Below, piece after piece: positions 19,358 to 28,207 of a stretch of 64,000 bases of DNA. Numbering within the stretch: position 1 is the stretch's first letter; each line of letters begins with the position of its first letter. Below the pieces are notes generated by a model. It saw only the letters and a list, made by a program, of their open reading frames with translations, was not told the origin of the DNA and did not search any database. The stretch is from an uncultured Clostridium sp. (GTDB taxonomy: Bacteria; Bacillota; Clostridia; Lachnospirales; Lachnospiraceae). A program made the position numbers and the translations under genes. The DNA is taken from contig UQBG01000006.1 in assembly GCA_900539185.1 (NCBI GenBank), positions 76,809-140,808 of the forward strand, read 5' to 3'.

Positions 19358-21355
19358 TCATTTTCCTTTCTTATAATACACCGCCGCCTTGTCAAACAAT
19401 GGCGTAAATGCGTATTGATTTTTTAAGCCCTTTACCAGTTCCGTCTTATGAACCACAAAATCTTCCAATATCTTCATGTAATGCTCTTCTGTTATCTCGC
19501 CGCGTTCTACCTGTCCCAGCCCCTTTTCCCAACTGGCTGTCAGCTTCGGCTGAAGCAACGCATTGATGGAGTAATATACGATATCATAGATCATTTCTCC
19601 CTTCAGGGTTGGCGTGATCACCTGTGTCTTCTTATTCAGTGCCATATACTGCCGGTCAATGAGCTTCTTGATGATCTCTGCCCGTGTTGCACTGGTTCCG
19701 ATTCCGCTTCCCTTCATGTAGTCTCGCAGTTCTTCCTCTTCGATATCGGAGCCTGCCTTCTCCATCGCGATAACCAGTGTACCGGAGGTGTATCTGGTCG
19801 GTGGCTTTGTTTCGCCTTCCCGGATGTCAAAGTCCTTCGCCTCGACCTGACTGCCCTTTTTCAACGATGCGATGTATCGGATCAGCTCCGGACTGAACTT
19901 CTCTTCCTCGTCATCCTCGTTCTTCTTTCTGGAAAATGCGTTACCTGCCACCTCCAGAAATCCCTGCTTATATAAAACCTTGAAGCCTGCAAAGAATCGT
20001 TCCTCCTGCCGAAGCAGAACTAAGGATGCCTTCTGATACTCTGCCGGGGGATAAAATACCGACAGAAATCGTCTGGCTACCAGTTCGTACACGCCCTGTC
20101 CGGTCGGAGACATCGTAGACAACGCATTCAGCCCCTGCCCGGTCGGTATGATCGCATAATGATCGGTAATCTGCTTATCATTTACATACTTCGTCTTTGC
20201 AATCGTCTTATAGCTTCCCGTCTGCATGATCTGATCCGCATAGGCGGCTACCGGTGCATATCCCTTCAGCCCGCTGATATTCTTATAGATCTCCTTGCTC
20301 ACTGCCGTAGACAGCACCCGTGCATCGGTTCTCGGATAGGTCACCAGCTTCTTCTCATACAGTTCCTGTACGATCTTCAGTGTCTCATCCGGGCTGATCT
20401 TAAACAGCCGCGAACAGTCATTCTGCAGATCTGCCAGATTGTATAGCATCGGCGGATTCTTCTTCTCCACCTTTTTCTCAATCTTCTCCACCTGAAGCAC
20501 CCATGGCTCATTCTCCTTCATCGCCCGGATCAGTGCTTCTGCATCTTCCTTCTTCTTAAAGCCGTTTTCCTTATACAGCTTTGGAGACTCATAATATCGG
20601 CTACCTTCGACCGCCCGCCATTCTGCCTCGAAGTGATCCTCTCCGGCCGCTACTGTCGCCATGACTCTGTAAAACGGAGTCTTCACAAACTCCCGAATGC
20701 TCCGTTCCCGCTGCACGACCATCCCGAGCACACAGGTCATAACCCGGCCTACCGAGATGCTTCCACCCTTTGTTTCTCCCAGATAGTTCCGCACCGTATA
20801 TCCATACTTCAGTGTCAGCACGCGTGAGAAGTTAATGCCCATCAGATAGTCTTCCTTCGCTCTGGAATAGGCCGCCGCACACAGATTATCATAGTCGGAC
20901 AGTGGCTTTGCTTCCCGTACTCCACGCAGGATCTCTTCCTCTGTCTGGGAATCGATCCATACCCGGCGTTTCTCCTTCGTCTTATCCACTTCTGCCATCT
21001 GATCGACCAGCCGATAAATGTACTCGCCTTCCCGTCCGGAGTCTGTACATACATAGATGCAGCCGACATCTTCCCGATTTAACAGCTTCTTCACGATCTG
21101 AAACTGCTTCGATGCACTCCCGATAATCTCGTAGCGAAACTCCTCCGGTATAAACGGAATCGTATCCATGCTCCACTTTGCCAGTGCCGGATCATATACC
21201 TCCGGGTAGCTCATGGTTACAAGGTGTCCTACACACCACGTCACTACACTATTTTCATCTTCTATATATCCATCATGGTTGCCGCCCGACACCTTCAGTG
21301 CCTTTGCAAATTCTCTGGCAACGCTTGGTTTTTCTGCTATGTATAAGTTCTTCAA
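19358..21355 (-). CDS. topB: DNA topoisomerase III
   Basis: 665-residue type IA topoisomerase. The Toprim domain starts at once (LYIAEKPSVAREFAKAL), and the active-site tyrosine is in KKLVTYPRTDARVL. Length fits the chromosomal Firmicutes TopB without extra zinc fingers. It relaxes and decatenates DNA, with a role in resolving recombination intermediates. Confidence 0.93.
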   Translation of the reverse strand: MKNLYIAEKPSVAREFAKALKVSGGNHDGYIEDENSVVTWCVGHLVTMSYPEVYDPALAKWSMDTIPFIPEEFRYEIIGSASKQFQIVKKLLNREDVGCIYVCTDSGREGEYIYRLVDQMAEVDKTKEKRRVWIDSQTEEEILRGVREAKPLSDYDNLCAAAYSRAKEDYLMGINFSRVLTLKYGYTVRNYLGETKGGSISVGRVMTCVLGMVVQRERSIREFVKTPFYRVMATVAAGEDHFEAEWRAVEGSRYYESPKLYKENGFKKKEDAEALIRAMKENEPWVLQVEKIEKKVEKKNPPMLYNLADLQNDCSRLFKISPDETLKIVQELYEKKLVTYPRTDARVLSTAVSKEIYKNISGLKGYAPVAAYADQIMQTGSYKTIAKTKYVNDKQITDHYAIIPTGQGLNALSTMSPTGQGVYELVARRFLSVFYPPAEYQKASLVLLRQEERFFAGFKVLYKQGFLEVAGNAFSRKKNEDDEEEKFSPELIRYIASLKKGSQVEAKDFDIREGETKPPTRYTSGTLVIAMEKAGSDIEEEELRDYMKGSGIGTSATRAEIIKKLIDRQYMALNKKTQVITPTLKGEMIYDIVYYSINALLQPKLTASWEKGLGQVERGEITEEHYMKILEDFVVHKTELVKGLKNQYAFTPLFDKAAVYYKKGK

Positions 21356-21446
21356 ACTATTTCCTGCCTTCCTGAAAAAATGGCTAATGTTTATTATACA
21401 CTACCGGAGTGAGATATGAAAGATGTGATTTGTACGAAAAGCAGAA

Positions 21447-21480
21447 CCCCCACCTTTGATCCTGCGATCCAAGGTGGGGG
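21447..21480 (-). terminator. Strong hairpin after hsp20
   Basis: A ten-base stem (CCCCCACCTT / AAGGTGGGGG) with an inner GATC/GATC pairing, followed on the minus strand by TTCTGCTTTTC. It lies between the hsp20 stop and the topB start and probably ends the hsp20 transcript. Confidence 0.7.
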
Positions 21481-21518
21481 CCACATAGAGAGGAGTATAT
21501 CAAATATTAACTAACTTC

Positions 21519-21932
21519 TTATTCAATGGAGATCCGTTTCTTTTCTTCGACCTCCGGCTTCTTATCCTTCGGGAATGCAACTGTCAGAATACCGTTTTCA
21601 TACTTGGCCTTTACATCCTCCTGTGTCAGATTCTCTCCGATATAGAAGCTTCTGGAACACTTACCCAGATACCGTTCTCTGCGAACATATTTGCCGCACT
21701 TCTCATCTTCATCCAACTTGTTCTCGTGAACACCGCTGATCGTCAGGTATCCCTTCTCCAGTTCTGCATGGATCTCATCCTTTTCGAAGCCGGGCATCTC
21801 GATCTCTAACAGATAATCTGCACCCAGCTCCTTCACATCTGTACGCATCAGAGGCTTTGCACTGTCTCTTCCGCTTAAGTTATTCAACATCTCATCAAAG
21901 TAATTATCATTAAAAAATCCCGGTACTATCAT
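21519..21932 (-). CDS. Small heat shock protein, Hsp20/alpha-crystallin family
   Basis: 137-residue holdase chaperone. The alpha-crystallin domain spans most of the protein (YLLEIEMPGFEKDEI ... GILTVAFPK), ending in the basic KKRISIE tail. AAGGAGG stands eight bases before the ATG at 21932. Transcription is evidently under HrcA: a CIRCE operator overlaps the promoter about 100 bases upstream. Confidence 0.95.
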   Translation of the reverse strand: MIVPGFFNDNYFDEMLNNLSGRDSAKPLMRTDVKELGADYLLEIEMPGFEKDEIHAELEKGYLTISGVHENKLDEDEKCGKYVRRERYLGKCSRSFYIGENLTQEDVKAKYENGILTVAFPKDKKPEVEEKKRISIE

Positions 21933-22015
21933 AATCATATCCTCCTTAACGAATCCTATACACTGTACAGCGGATGTTTATCTTTCATCAACTGTATTTC
22001 CTTTGTTCTACATGT

Positions 22016-22044
22016 AATATAGCATACGTTGTTAGCACTGTCAA
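22016..22044 (-). promoter_or_regulatory. Housekeeping-type promoter of hsp20
   Basis: On the minus strand TTGACA (22044-22039) and TATATT (22021-22016) are separated by exactly 17 bases. The -35 box lies inside the CIRCE element, so HrcA binding would block RNA polymerase. Confidence 0.85.
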
Positions 22045-22058
22045 GAGATGAGTGCTAA
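22032..22058. promoter_or_regulatory. CIRCE operator for HrcA
   Basis: TTAGCACTg, nine bases, then GAGTGCTAA: a near-perfect match to the CIRCE consensus (one mismatch in the left arm). It is the HrcA binding site, here controlling a small heat shock gene. Confidence 0.93.
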
Positions 22059-22100
22059 TTCTTTGTGAAGATTTTGTGAACTCTTTCTACCTTTTTTCTA

Positions 22101-24455
22101 TTACTCTTGCGTCAGCATATCATATGCCTCAAGCTTCCGGATCCGCCCCGCCAGTAAAATAGCTATCAGGAATGCAAACAGCACCATGCCAAATCCGATC
22201 ATAACGGTTCCTCCAACCGGTATGGCAAAGTTACATTTCATCAGCCCAAATGTTCCCATAAAGATCCGCATATATGAATTCGCTGTATAATATGACAGGA
22301 TTGAAAATACGATCACCGACAGGGTAATTGCCGGCATAAAGCTCAGTGCCGTCTGCAGGATCAGGTTTCCTGACGTATACCCAAGTGCCTTATAAATGCC
22401 ATAATCCTTCCGCTTGTTATAAAGCAGTGTCTTCATCAGAAGATACAGAACCACTGCAGTCACAATCACAGATATGATAACTACAAGCACCAGCATCATG
22501 CCTGCAACCTTTCGAAAAATCGTCATACTTCCTTCCATTGTCTTATAAAAATTGATCGTTGCTACAATATGATCCCCATACTTGTCAATACAATCATCCA
22601 GAATCTCCTGTGCACTCGCTTCATCGGCCCCGGCACAATCAAACCAGTAATAGACCGGCCTGCCGGTAAAATCAATGATATGCTCTGCCGCCTGTTTACT
22701 TAAGACAGCCTCTTTTCCACTATTATTACAGGTCTGTACCAGTCCTGTGATCAGGTATCGGTAACTCCTGCCTCCATATTGCAGTTCCAGTTCATCACCG
22801 ACTTCATATCCATATTCCTCACAGAACTTTCCACTTACTGCGATCTCATTATCATACTCCGGAAGTCTGCCCTGATAACATACCTCTACATTATTCATCT
22901 TCGATACATCATCAAAAATATACGCAATCAGACGATCCTCTTCCTTATATTGAAGTCGAAGATTACATATCTCCCGGATATTGGTGACATCCCCTCTCTT
23001 CTCCAGATCAGAATACACAGCATCTGCTGTTTCCGCATCTGTTGCCACGAGTCCGCTGCAGAGTTCAAATGACAGAAGCTCCAGCTTCGGATTCCGACTG
23101 AAATTCTCATACAGCATAAGACCGATGATACAACTGAATATCAGCAGACCTGTCACAAAGAAAGTAATCATATTCTGTTTTATATTTGTACACATCGTTT
23201 TCAGTGCCAGACTCACCTGCAGTCCCAGAACAGAACGATCCAGTCGGACATGATTTTTCTTAAAGTTATGTGCGGCCTGTCCCTCCCGAAGTGCAACCAC
23301 CGGCTCTATTGTCTTAATCTTTCTGGTTGAAGCACCGGTAATTCCTATCACAAACAATACCAGACCTATAATCGGGCATATCGTGATTCCCATATGAAAG
23401 CTGACTGTATATGGCACACCCATCTGTGCAATTACAAGCTTTGATACAGCCGGCATCAGTGCATATGCACACCCTATTCCGAGCAGGCTGCCAATCATAG
23501 CGAGCATTCCAAACTGTATATACAATGCCAGTCGTATATTATGACTGGTGTAACCAATTGCCTTCAGGGCACCCACTATCTTTAAATTCTCCCGGATATA
23601 ATTGGATATACAACTGATCAGCATCATAGTCACTACCATTATTAAAATCATGGTGATTACCAGAAAACAGACTGCAATGATCAATGACATAAAGCTCTTG
23701 CCCGCCAGAACATCTTCTAACACCTGCCCTTCTACAATGGAAGCACCATTCAGTTTCAGTATCTCATTTTCAATTTTCAAATTAAACCCGGATGCTCTTA
23801 CTCCTTCCTTCAGCTTCATACTGATCAGAATAGAGTCTGCTGCCTTCTCCTTCTGCCAAAGCTTTTCATAGCTCACATCATCCAGAACAAATTCATAAAT
23901 GCCACAGTTACTGCATCCCCAGTTTGTTGTATTGGTAAAGCCTTTGATTATAAACGTATATGTCGTTCCTGACAATTCAAAGGAATACGGCTCTCCAATT
24001 TGATAACCGCCACTGGTATAGAACTGATACGGCAGATACAGGTAATCCTCGGTAATGCCGTCATCACTGACTACAACCTCTGTCCGATCCAGCTTCTTCT
24101 GAAATGCATCTGTGTTATAAATCAGAAGTCCCGGTGCCACCATCCCGTCACCAAAGGGCAGTGACACATTTGAATACCCAAGGCAATGATAACTGTAATA
24201 ATCCGATACATCCTCCTTTAACAGTTGCTCAATGTCTTCATCCGTAATTCCCTCAACATTTTCGCGGATCCAGAGGTAACTATCTCCGGCCCCTAACCGC
24301 TTCGCCTCTTTCCTTGCCGTTGGATAGGCGTCAAAAAACAACAATAATGCAACTCCGATTAATACCGCAGATATAAAAATCAGGAAAAATAATCCGATAG
24401 AGCTTCCCTTGTTTTTCTGAAAGTTTGATTTGGTCAGTAATAATTCTCTCTCCAT
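22101..24455 (-). CDS. FtsX-family ABC transporter permease
   Basis: About 784 residues with two FtsX-type halves: an N-terminal anchor, a long extracytoplasmic segment (about 45-240), three to four TM helices, a second extracytoplasmic domain, and three C-terminal helices. This is the layout of MacB/LolE-like permeases that do mechanotransmission rather than classic transport. The ATG at 24455 overlaps the ATPase gene end. Substrate unknown; context (own two-component system) suggests a peptide or antibiotic response system. Confidence 0.88.
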   Translation of the reverse strand: MERELLLTKSNFQKNKGSSIGLFFLIFISAVLIGVALLLFFDAYPTARKEAKRLGAGDSYLWIRENVEGITDEDIEQLLKEDVSDYYSYHCLGYSNVSLPFGDGMVAPGLLIYNTDAFQKKLDRTEVVVSDDGITEDYLYLPYQFYTSGGYQIGEPYSFELSGTTYTFIIKGFTNTTNWGCSNCGIYEFVLDDVSYEKLWQKEKAADSILISMKLKEGVRASGFNLKIENEILKLNGASIVEGQVLEDVLAGKSFMSLIIAVCFLVITMILIMVVTMMLISCISNYIRENLKIVGALKAIGYTSHNIRLALYIQFGMLAMIGSLLGIGCAYALMPAVSKLVIAQMGVPYTVSFHMGITICPIIGLVLFVIGITGASTRKIKTIEPVVALREGQAAHNFKKNHVRLDRSVLGLQVSLALKTMCTNIKQNMITFFVTGLLIFSCIIGLMLYENFSRNPKLELLSFELCSGLVATDAETADAVYSDLEKRGDVTNIREICNLRLQYKEEDRLIAYIFDDVSKMNNVEVCYQGRLPEYDNEIAVSGKFCEEYGYEVGDELELQYGGRSYRYLITGLVQTCNNSGKEAVLSKQAAEHIIDFTGRPVYYWFDCAGADEASAQEILDDCIDKYGDHIVATINFYKTMEGSMTIFRKVAGMMLVLVVIISVIVTAVVLYLLMKTLLYNKRKDYGIYKALGYTSGNLILQTALSFMPAITLSVIVFSILSYYTANSYMRIFMGTFGLMKCNFAIPVGGTVMIGFGMVLFAFLIAILLAGRIRKLEAYDMLTQE

Positions 24456-24457
24456 AC

Positions 24458-25216
24458 CTACCACCCCATCGATATCAGAAAATCATTCAGCTTCTGATGA
24501 CGGCTCTTATCCTCCGGAGAATATGCACCAAGTTCACAAATTCCACCGATCTCGCCATCCTTTACATAAAGGATCCGATTTCCTCTTCTTGCACTTATAA
24601 TGTCATGTGTTACCATGACGACCGACTGCCCCTTCCGGTTGCTTTCACTTAATACATCCAGTACAGCTTTCCCCGTCTGTGAGTTTAAAGCTCCGGTCGG
24701 CTCATCCGCAAATACGACTCTCGGCTGATTTATCAATGCCCTTGCAATTCCTACCCGTTGTGCTTCACCGCCGGATATCTGTGTTGGAAACTTCTCCCAT
24801 GTAGCTTCCTCTATCTGAACCGCCTTCAGAAGTTCGTTCGCCCGTTCTGTAACCGCCTTCTTATTCTTATTAACCAACAATCCTGCTGCCAGTACATTAT
24901 CAAGTACACTCATAGAATCCACCAGATAAATCTGCTGGAACACAAACCCGCAATTCTCCCGTCTGAAGTATGCCAGTTCATCCGTTGTCATCTTTGCAAT
25001 ATCCCTGCCATCAAACAGAATTTCCCCCAATGTAGGTCTATCCATACCGGATAATGCATACATAAGGGTAGACTTCCCGGCTCCACTGGCTCCCATAATA
25101 ACCGTAAAATCCCCTTCGTAAATCTCCAGATCCACATTTCTTAACACATGCTGCTGTATTCCACCATTGGAGAATGTTTTACATAGCTTCTTCGTCTCAA
25201 TTATACTCTTCATCAT
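24458..25216 (-). CDS. ABC transporter ATP-binding protein (MacB/LolD type)
   Basis: 252 residues with Walker A GASGAGKST, signature ISGGEAQRVGIARAL, Walker B VVFADEPTGAL and the H-loop VMVTHD. LolD/MacB-like subfamily, which pairs with FtsX permeases such as the one overlapping downstream. AAGGAGG precedes two adjacent ATGs (25216 and 25213). Confidence 0.93.
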   Translation of the reverse strand: MMKSIIETKKLCKTFSNGGIQQHVLRNVDLEIYEGDFTVIMGASGAGKSTLMYALSGMDRPTLGEILFDGRDIAKMTTDELAYFRRENCGFVFQQIYLVDSMSVLDNVLAAGLLVNKNKKAVTERANELLKAVQIEEATWEKFPTQISGGEAQRVGIARALINQPRVVFADEPTGALNSQTGKAVLDVLSESNRKGQSVVMVTHDIISARRGNRILYVKDGEIGGICELGAYSPEDKSRHQKLNDFLISMGW

Positions 25217-25294
25217 TCAACCTCCTTATGGCACTTATTCTACTGTTTTTATTCTTAAGTGCCTTTAAGGAATCCTTAAATAACTCTTAAATCC

Positions 25295-26548
25295 TTATCC
25301 GGCCAGACGAATATAAAGGCAAACTACAAAACCCGGTTCTCCATTTTCCAGTGCCAGTTTTCCACCCATCTTTTCTACAAAGAGGTTTGTTAAATAAAGT
25401 CCCAGTCCCGCTCCATCCTGTTCACTGACATTACTGCCCCGCTTATACTTCTCCTTCAGAACCGGCAGCTCCTCCGGCTTCACACCCGGTCCACTGTCTG
25501 CAATTCGCACAATCAGATATTCCTCCTGACATTCCGCACATACCTCTATCCTTGTACCCGCATACTTATAAGAATTCATAAATACATTATCAAATGCCTG
25601 TTGAAGCCGTAATCGATCTGCATAAATCCGGCAGTCCGGAACAACAAAATCCTCTGCCCGTTCCAGATAATCAGAATTACGAATCAGTTCCTTTACCAGA
25701 GCCGACGGATGACTTCCCGGATTTACAGACAGCTCTGTAAGCTCTTCCACACTGGCGTGAAACAGATTATCAACCAGTCCGGTAATCTGATCAGACTTCC
25801 GGTTAATCAGAGCAAACTTCTCGCGTACACGTTTTTCCTGCACAAGACAAAGCCCCACCTCCGAAGTCGACTTAATCGATGCCACAGGTGTTTTAATATC
25901 ATGCGACAGCTTTGCAATCACTTCCTTCTTCTCGTCGTTTGCCTTTTTCTCCGCAATCCGTGCTTTTTTCAGTTCCGTGCGCATCAGATCAAAGGCCTCC
26001 GTAAATCCGCCAAAAATATGCTTTCGATCAATCATCAACGGCAGATCAAGATTTCCATTTGCTACACGCACTGCAAATGCATTTAATTTTTTAAATGGGA
26101 TAACAATCGTTCTTTTTAAATACATATAATAAAGAAACAAGATTAAAATCTGGATACCGGAACTGATTATCAGAATCCTTAAGCCATCTCTTCTGTACAT
26201 TGCAAATGTTTCCGACATTTCATTATCAAATATCACATTTCCTATCGTATCGCCCTCCACGACAAGATCCAAGATCAGATCCTGATTCCGGATAGCCTCA
26301 TTGATACTGGCGGACATCCCGGGTTTATTTGTATATATAATTTCCCCATTCTCTCCCAGAATGGTATATGACAGTGTATCCGAGTACTGCTCTTCCTCCC
26401 CGAAATTCTCTGCTACAGACCGCAGGCACTCATTGACTGCCACCGGATCCTGCTTCTTCTGTTCCAGCTTTCCAAACAAGAAATAGCATCCTGCTGCCTC
26501 CAGCACAAACGTCAAAGTCAGTGCTATAATAAACGGTATTTTCTTCAT
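25295..26548 (-). CDS. Sensor histidine kinase
   Basis: 418 residues: TM1 at the N-terminus, an extracytoplasmic sensor of about 120 residues, TM2 (about 135-160), a HAMP-like linker, the HisKA phosphoacceptor box AKLSHDIKTPVASIK, and a HATPase with GPGVKPEELP and GAGLGLYLT. The sizeable sensor domain differs from the tiny loop of BceS-type kinases. It overlaps the response regulator stop, and the ABC transporter genes follow 78 bases later, probably as its targets. Confidence 0.92.
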   Translation of the reverse strand: MKKIPFIIALTLTFVLEAAGCYFLFGKLEQKKQDPVAVNECLRSVAENFGEEEQYSDTLSYTILGENGEIIYTNKPGMSASINEAIRNQDLILDLVVEGDTIGNVIFDNEMSETFAMYRRDGLRILIISSGIQILILFLYYMYLKRTIVIPFKKLNAFAVRVANGNLDLPLMIDRKHIFGGFTEAFDLMRTELKKARIAEKKANDEKKEVIAKLSHDIKTPVASIKSTSEVGLCLVQEKRVREKFALINRKSDQITGLVDNLFHASVEELTELSVNPGSHPSALVKELIRNSDYLERAEDFVVPDCRIYADRLRLQQAFDNVFMNSYKYAGTRIEVCAECQEEYLIVRIADSGPGVKPEELPVLKEKYKRGSNVSEQDGAGLGLYLTNLFVEKMGGKLALENGEPGFVVCLYIRLAG

Positions 26549-27252
26549 TCTGTCTCTCCCCGCATAAAGCGATAGCCCTCCCGCCATACTGTTTGAATGT
26601 ATGCCGGCTTCTGTGGATCTTTTTCTATCGCTTCCCGTATCTTTCGAATATGAACATTTAATGTATTATCTGCAGTAAAGCGATCCTTCCATACCTTTTC
26701 AAACAACTCCTGCTTCGTAATCAATCGATCCGGATTCCGCACCAGATACAAAAGGAGCTTAAACTCCATTCCGGTAAGCTTCTTTTCCTCTCCGCCTGCA
26801 GATATGCTTCTCCGCCTGCTGTCTATCAGAAGATATCCATCATCATAATCATATACATATTCACAGGCATCCGTCACCGAAGTATACTCCTGATATCGCT
26901 TCAGCACTACCCGAACCTTTGCAAGAAGCACGCCAAGTGAGTACGGCTTTTCAATATAATCATCTCCGCCAATATTCAGGGCAATCAGCTTATCATCATC
27001 TGTACTTCTTGCAGAAACGAACAGAATCGGAACCCGCATGGTCTCCCGAAGCTTCTTGCAAAACTGAAAGCCACTTCCGTCTGACAGGTTGATATCAAGC
27101 AGTACCAGAGATATCTGATTATCTGTCAGAAATTCCTCTGCCTCTTTTATACTGTAAACAGCCTTTGTTTTCACATCAAACATATTAAAATACTCGCATG
27201 TATTATCAGCAAGCATCGTTTCATCATCTACTATCAGACAATCATACTGCAT
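26545..27252 (-). CDS. OmpR/PhoB-family response regulator
   Basis: 235 residues. Receiver domain with acidic pair VDDE and phosphoacceptor Asp in VLLDINLSD, then a winged-helix Trans_reg_C domain (VWKDRFTADNTLNVHIRKIR). The start at 27252 follows GGAG; the longer open frame upstream has no good site. Pairs with the overlapping histidine kinase. Confidence 0.94.
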   Translation of the reverse strand: MQYDCLIVDDETMLADNTCEYFNMFDVKTKAVYSIKEAEEFLTDNQISLVLLDINLSDGSGFQFCKKLRETMRVPILFVSARSTDDDKLIALNIGGDDYIEKPYSLGVLLAKVRVVLKRYQEYTSVTDACEYVYDYDDGYLLIDSRRRSISAGGEEKKLTGMEFKLLLYLVRNPDRLITKQELFEKVWKDRFTADNTLNVHIRKIREAIEKDPQKPAYIQTVWREGYRFMRGETE

Positions 27253-27373
27253 ATCGGCTCCATCCTCTCCCTGCCAAGGCTTTGTTCCGTATTCTGTATT
27301 GCCACGATCAACATCGGATCTTACTGCCATCTTATCATAGTTACCACATTACCGCCAGATGGATCTTTCAAGC

Positions 27374-27976
27374 CTACTTTCTGATATACCGGAAATCACA
27401 CTTATCATACCCGTCGGCAAGAGTGCCTGTCCGCTTCAACTCCAGTCCCATAATATCTGCCATCAGATAATCCAGCCGGCACAGGTAGGTTGCAAGCTCC
27501 GGGCAGCCCTCATCCTTGCATAGCTTCACGATTCCACACTCATGATAATCGTACCCAAGATCATATTCTCCGTTTCCCGGAAGTACATCCAACACCCAGT
27601 CATTTTCATATAACCGTTTGTGACTTTCCTCTGCCCACTTCAGGCGACCGGGCAGACGTTTCTCAGCCAGATACGAATCTCCATCACCGAGGAACTTTTT
27701 CATAATCTTCGAATGTGCAAGTCCCTGATAAAACACCTCATAATTCTCCTCTGCCGAAAGTCCGCTTTCCCGGTTCATTGCGACAAAATAGATCCCCATT
27801 ACATATGCACTGGTCATATTTTTTGCACCGATATCCTTTGCACGGCGTCTGATCGTCTTATACTCCTTTGCGATCTTCCGAACGGCTTCCTTTGTTACTC
27901 CTTTTTCTTTCAAATAGGGCTTACAGGAACTGTGATAGATCCGACCTGTCAGCTCTCCGACTAATGTTGCTTTCAT
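27374..27976 (-). CDS. L-2-amino-thiazoline-4-carboxylic acid hydrolase-like protein
   Basis: 200 residues. The C-terminal half carries the family signature: DYHECGIVKLC, then CPELATYLCRLDYLMAD and MGLELKRTGTLADG, with conserved Cys and Asp positions. The family (ATC hydrolase) is common in Clostridia; only few members have been tested, so the substrate here is not certain. AGGAG lies before the ATG. It is upstream of the two-component system but a gap of about 120 bases separates them. Confidence 0.75.
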   Translation of the reverse strand: MKATLVGELTGRIYHSSCKPYLKEKGVTKEAVRKIAKEYKTIRRRAKDIGAKNMTSAYVMGIYFVAMNRESGLSAEENYEVFYQGLAHSKIMKKFLGDGDSYLAEKRLPGRLKWAEESHKRLYENDWVLDVLPGNGEYDLGYDYHECGIVKLCKDEGCPELATYLCRLDYLMADIMGLELKRTGTLADGYDKCDFRYIRK

Positions 27977-28073
27977 TGTGCTCTCCTATTCTCCCTTTGG
28001 TTAGTTATTCCTAATCATCAATTATACATCTTAGAATGGGCAGCGTCAATTTAGAAACCGACAGAGTTTTCAC

Positions 28074-28102
28074 TTGACACTCCGTCGGAAATACTGTAAA
28101 AT
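28074..28102 (+). promoter_or_regulatory. Promoter of the AGCS symporter gene
   Basis: TTGACA at 28074-28079 and TAAAAT at 28097-28102 with a 17-base spacer, a textbook housekeeping promoter pointing to the symporter. Predicted start of transcription is near 28109, giving a leader of about 100 bases. Confidence 0.8.
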
Positions 28103-28128
28103 ATTTTCAACTTAAACAATGAGAAGCA

Positions 28129-28175
28129 AAGGGACTTCGAAAGATGATATATCTTCGAGGTCCTTTTTCTTTTCT
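28129..28175 (+). terminator. Terminator-like hairpin in the symporter leader
   Basis: GGACTTCGAAAGAT pairs with ATCTTCGAGGTCC around a five-base loop, followed by TTTTTCTTTTCTC. Because it lies between the promoter and the ribosome binding site, it may be an attenuator rather than a simple end of transcription. Confidence 0.55.
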
Positions 28176-28207
28176 CTGTAAGAAGTAAATGATGAGGAGT
28201 GATGTAT

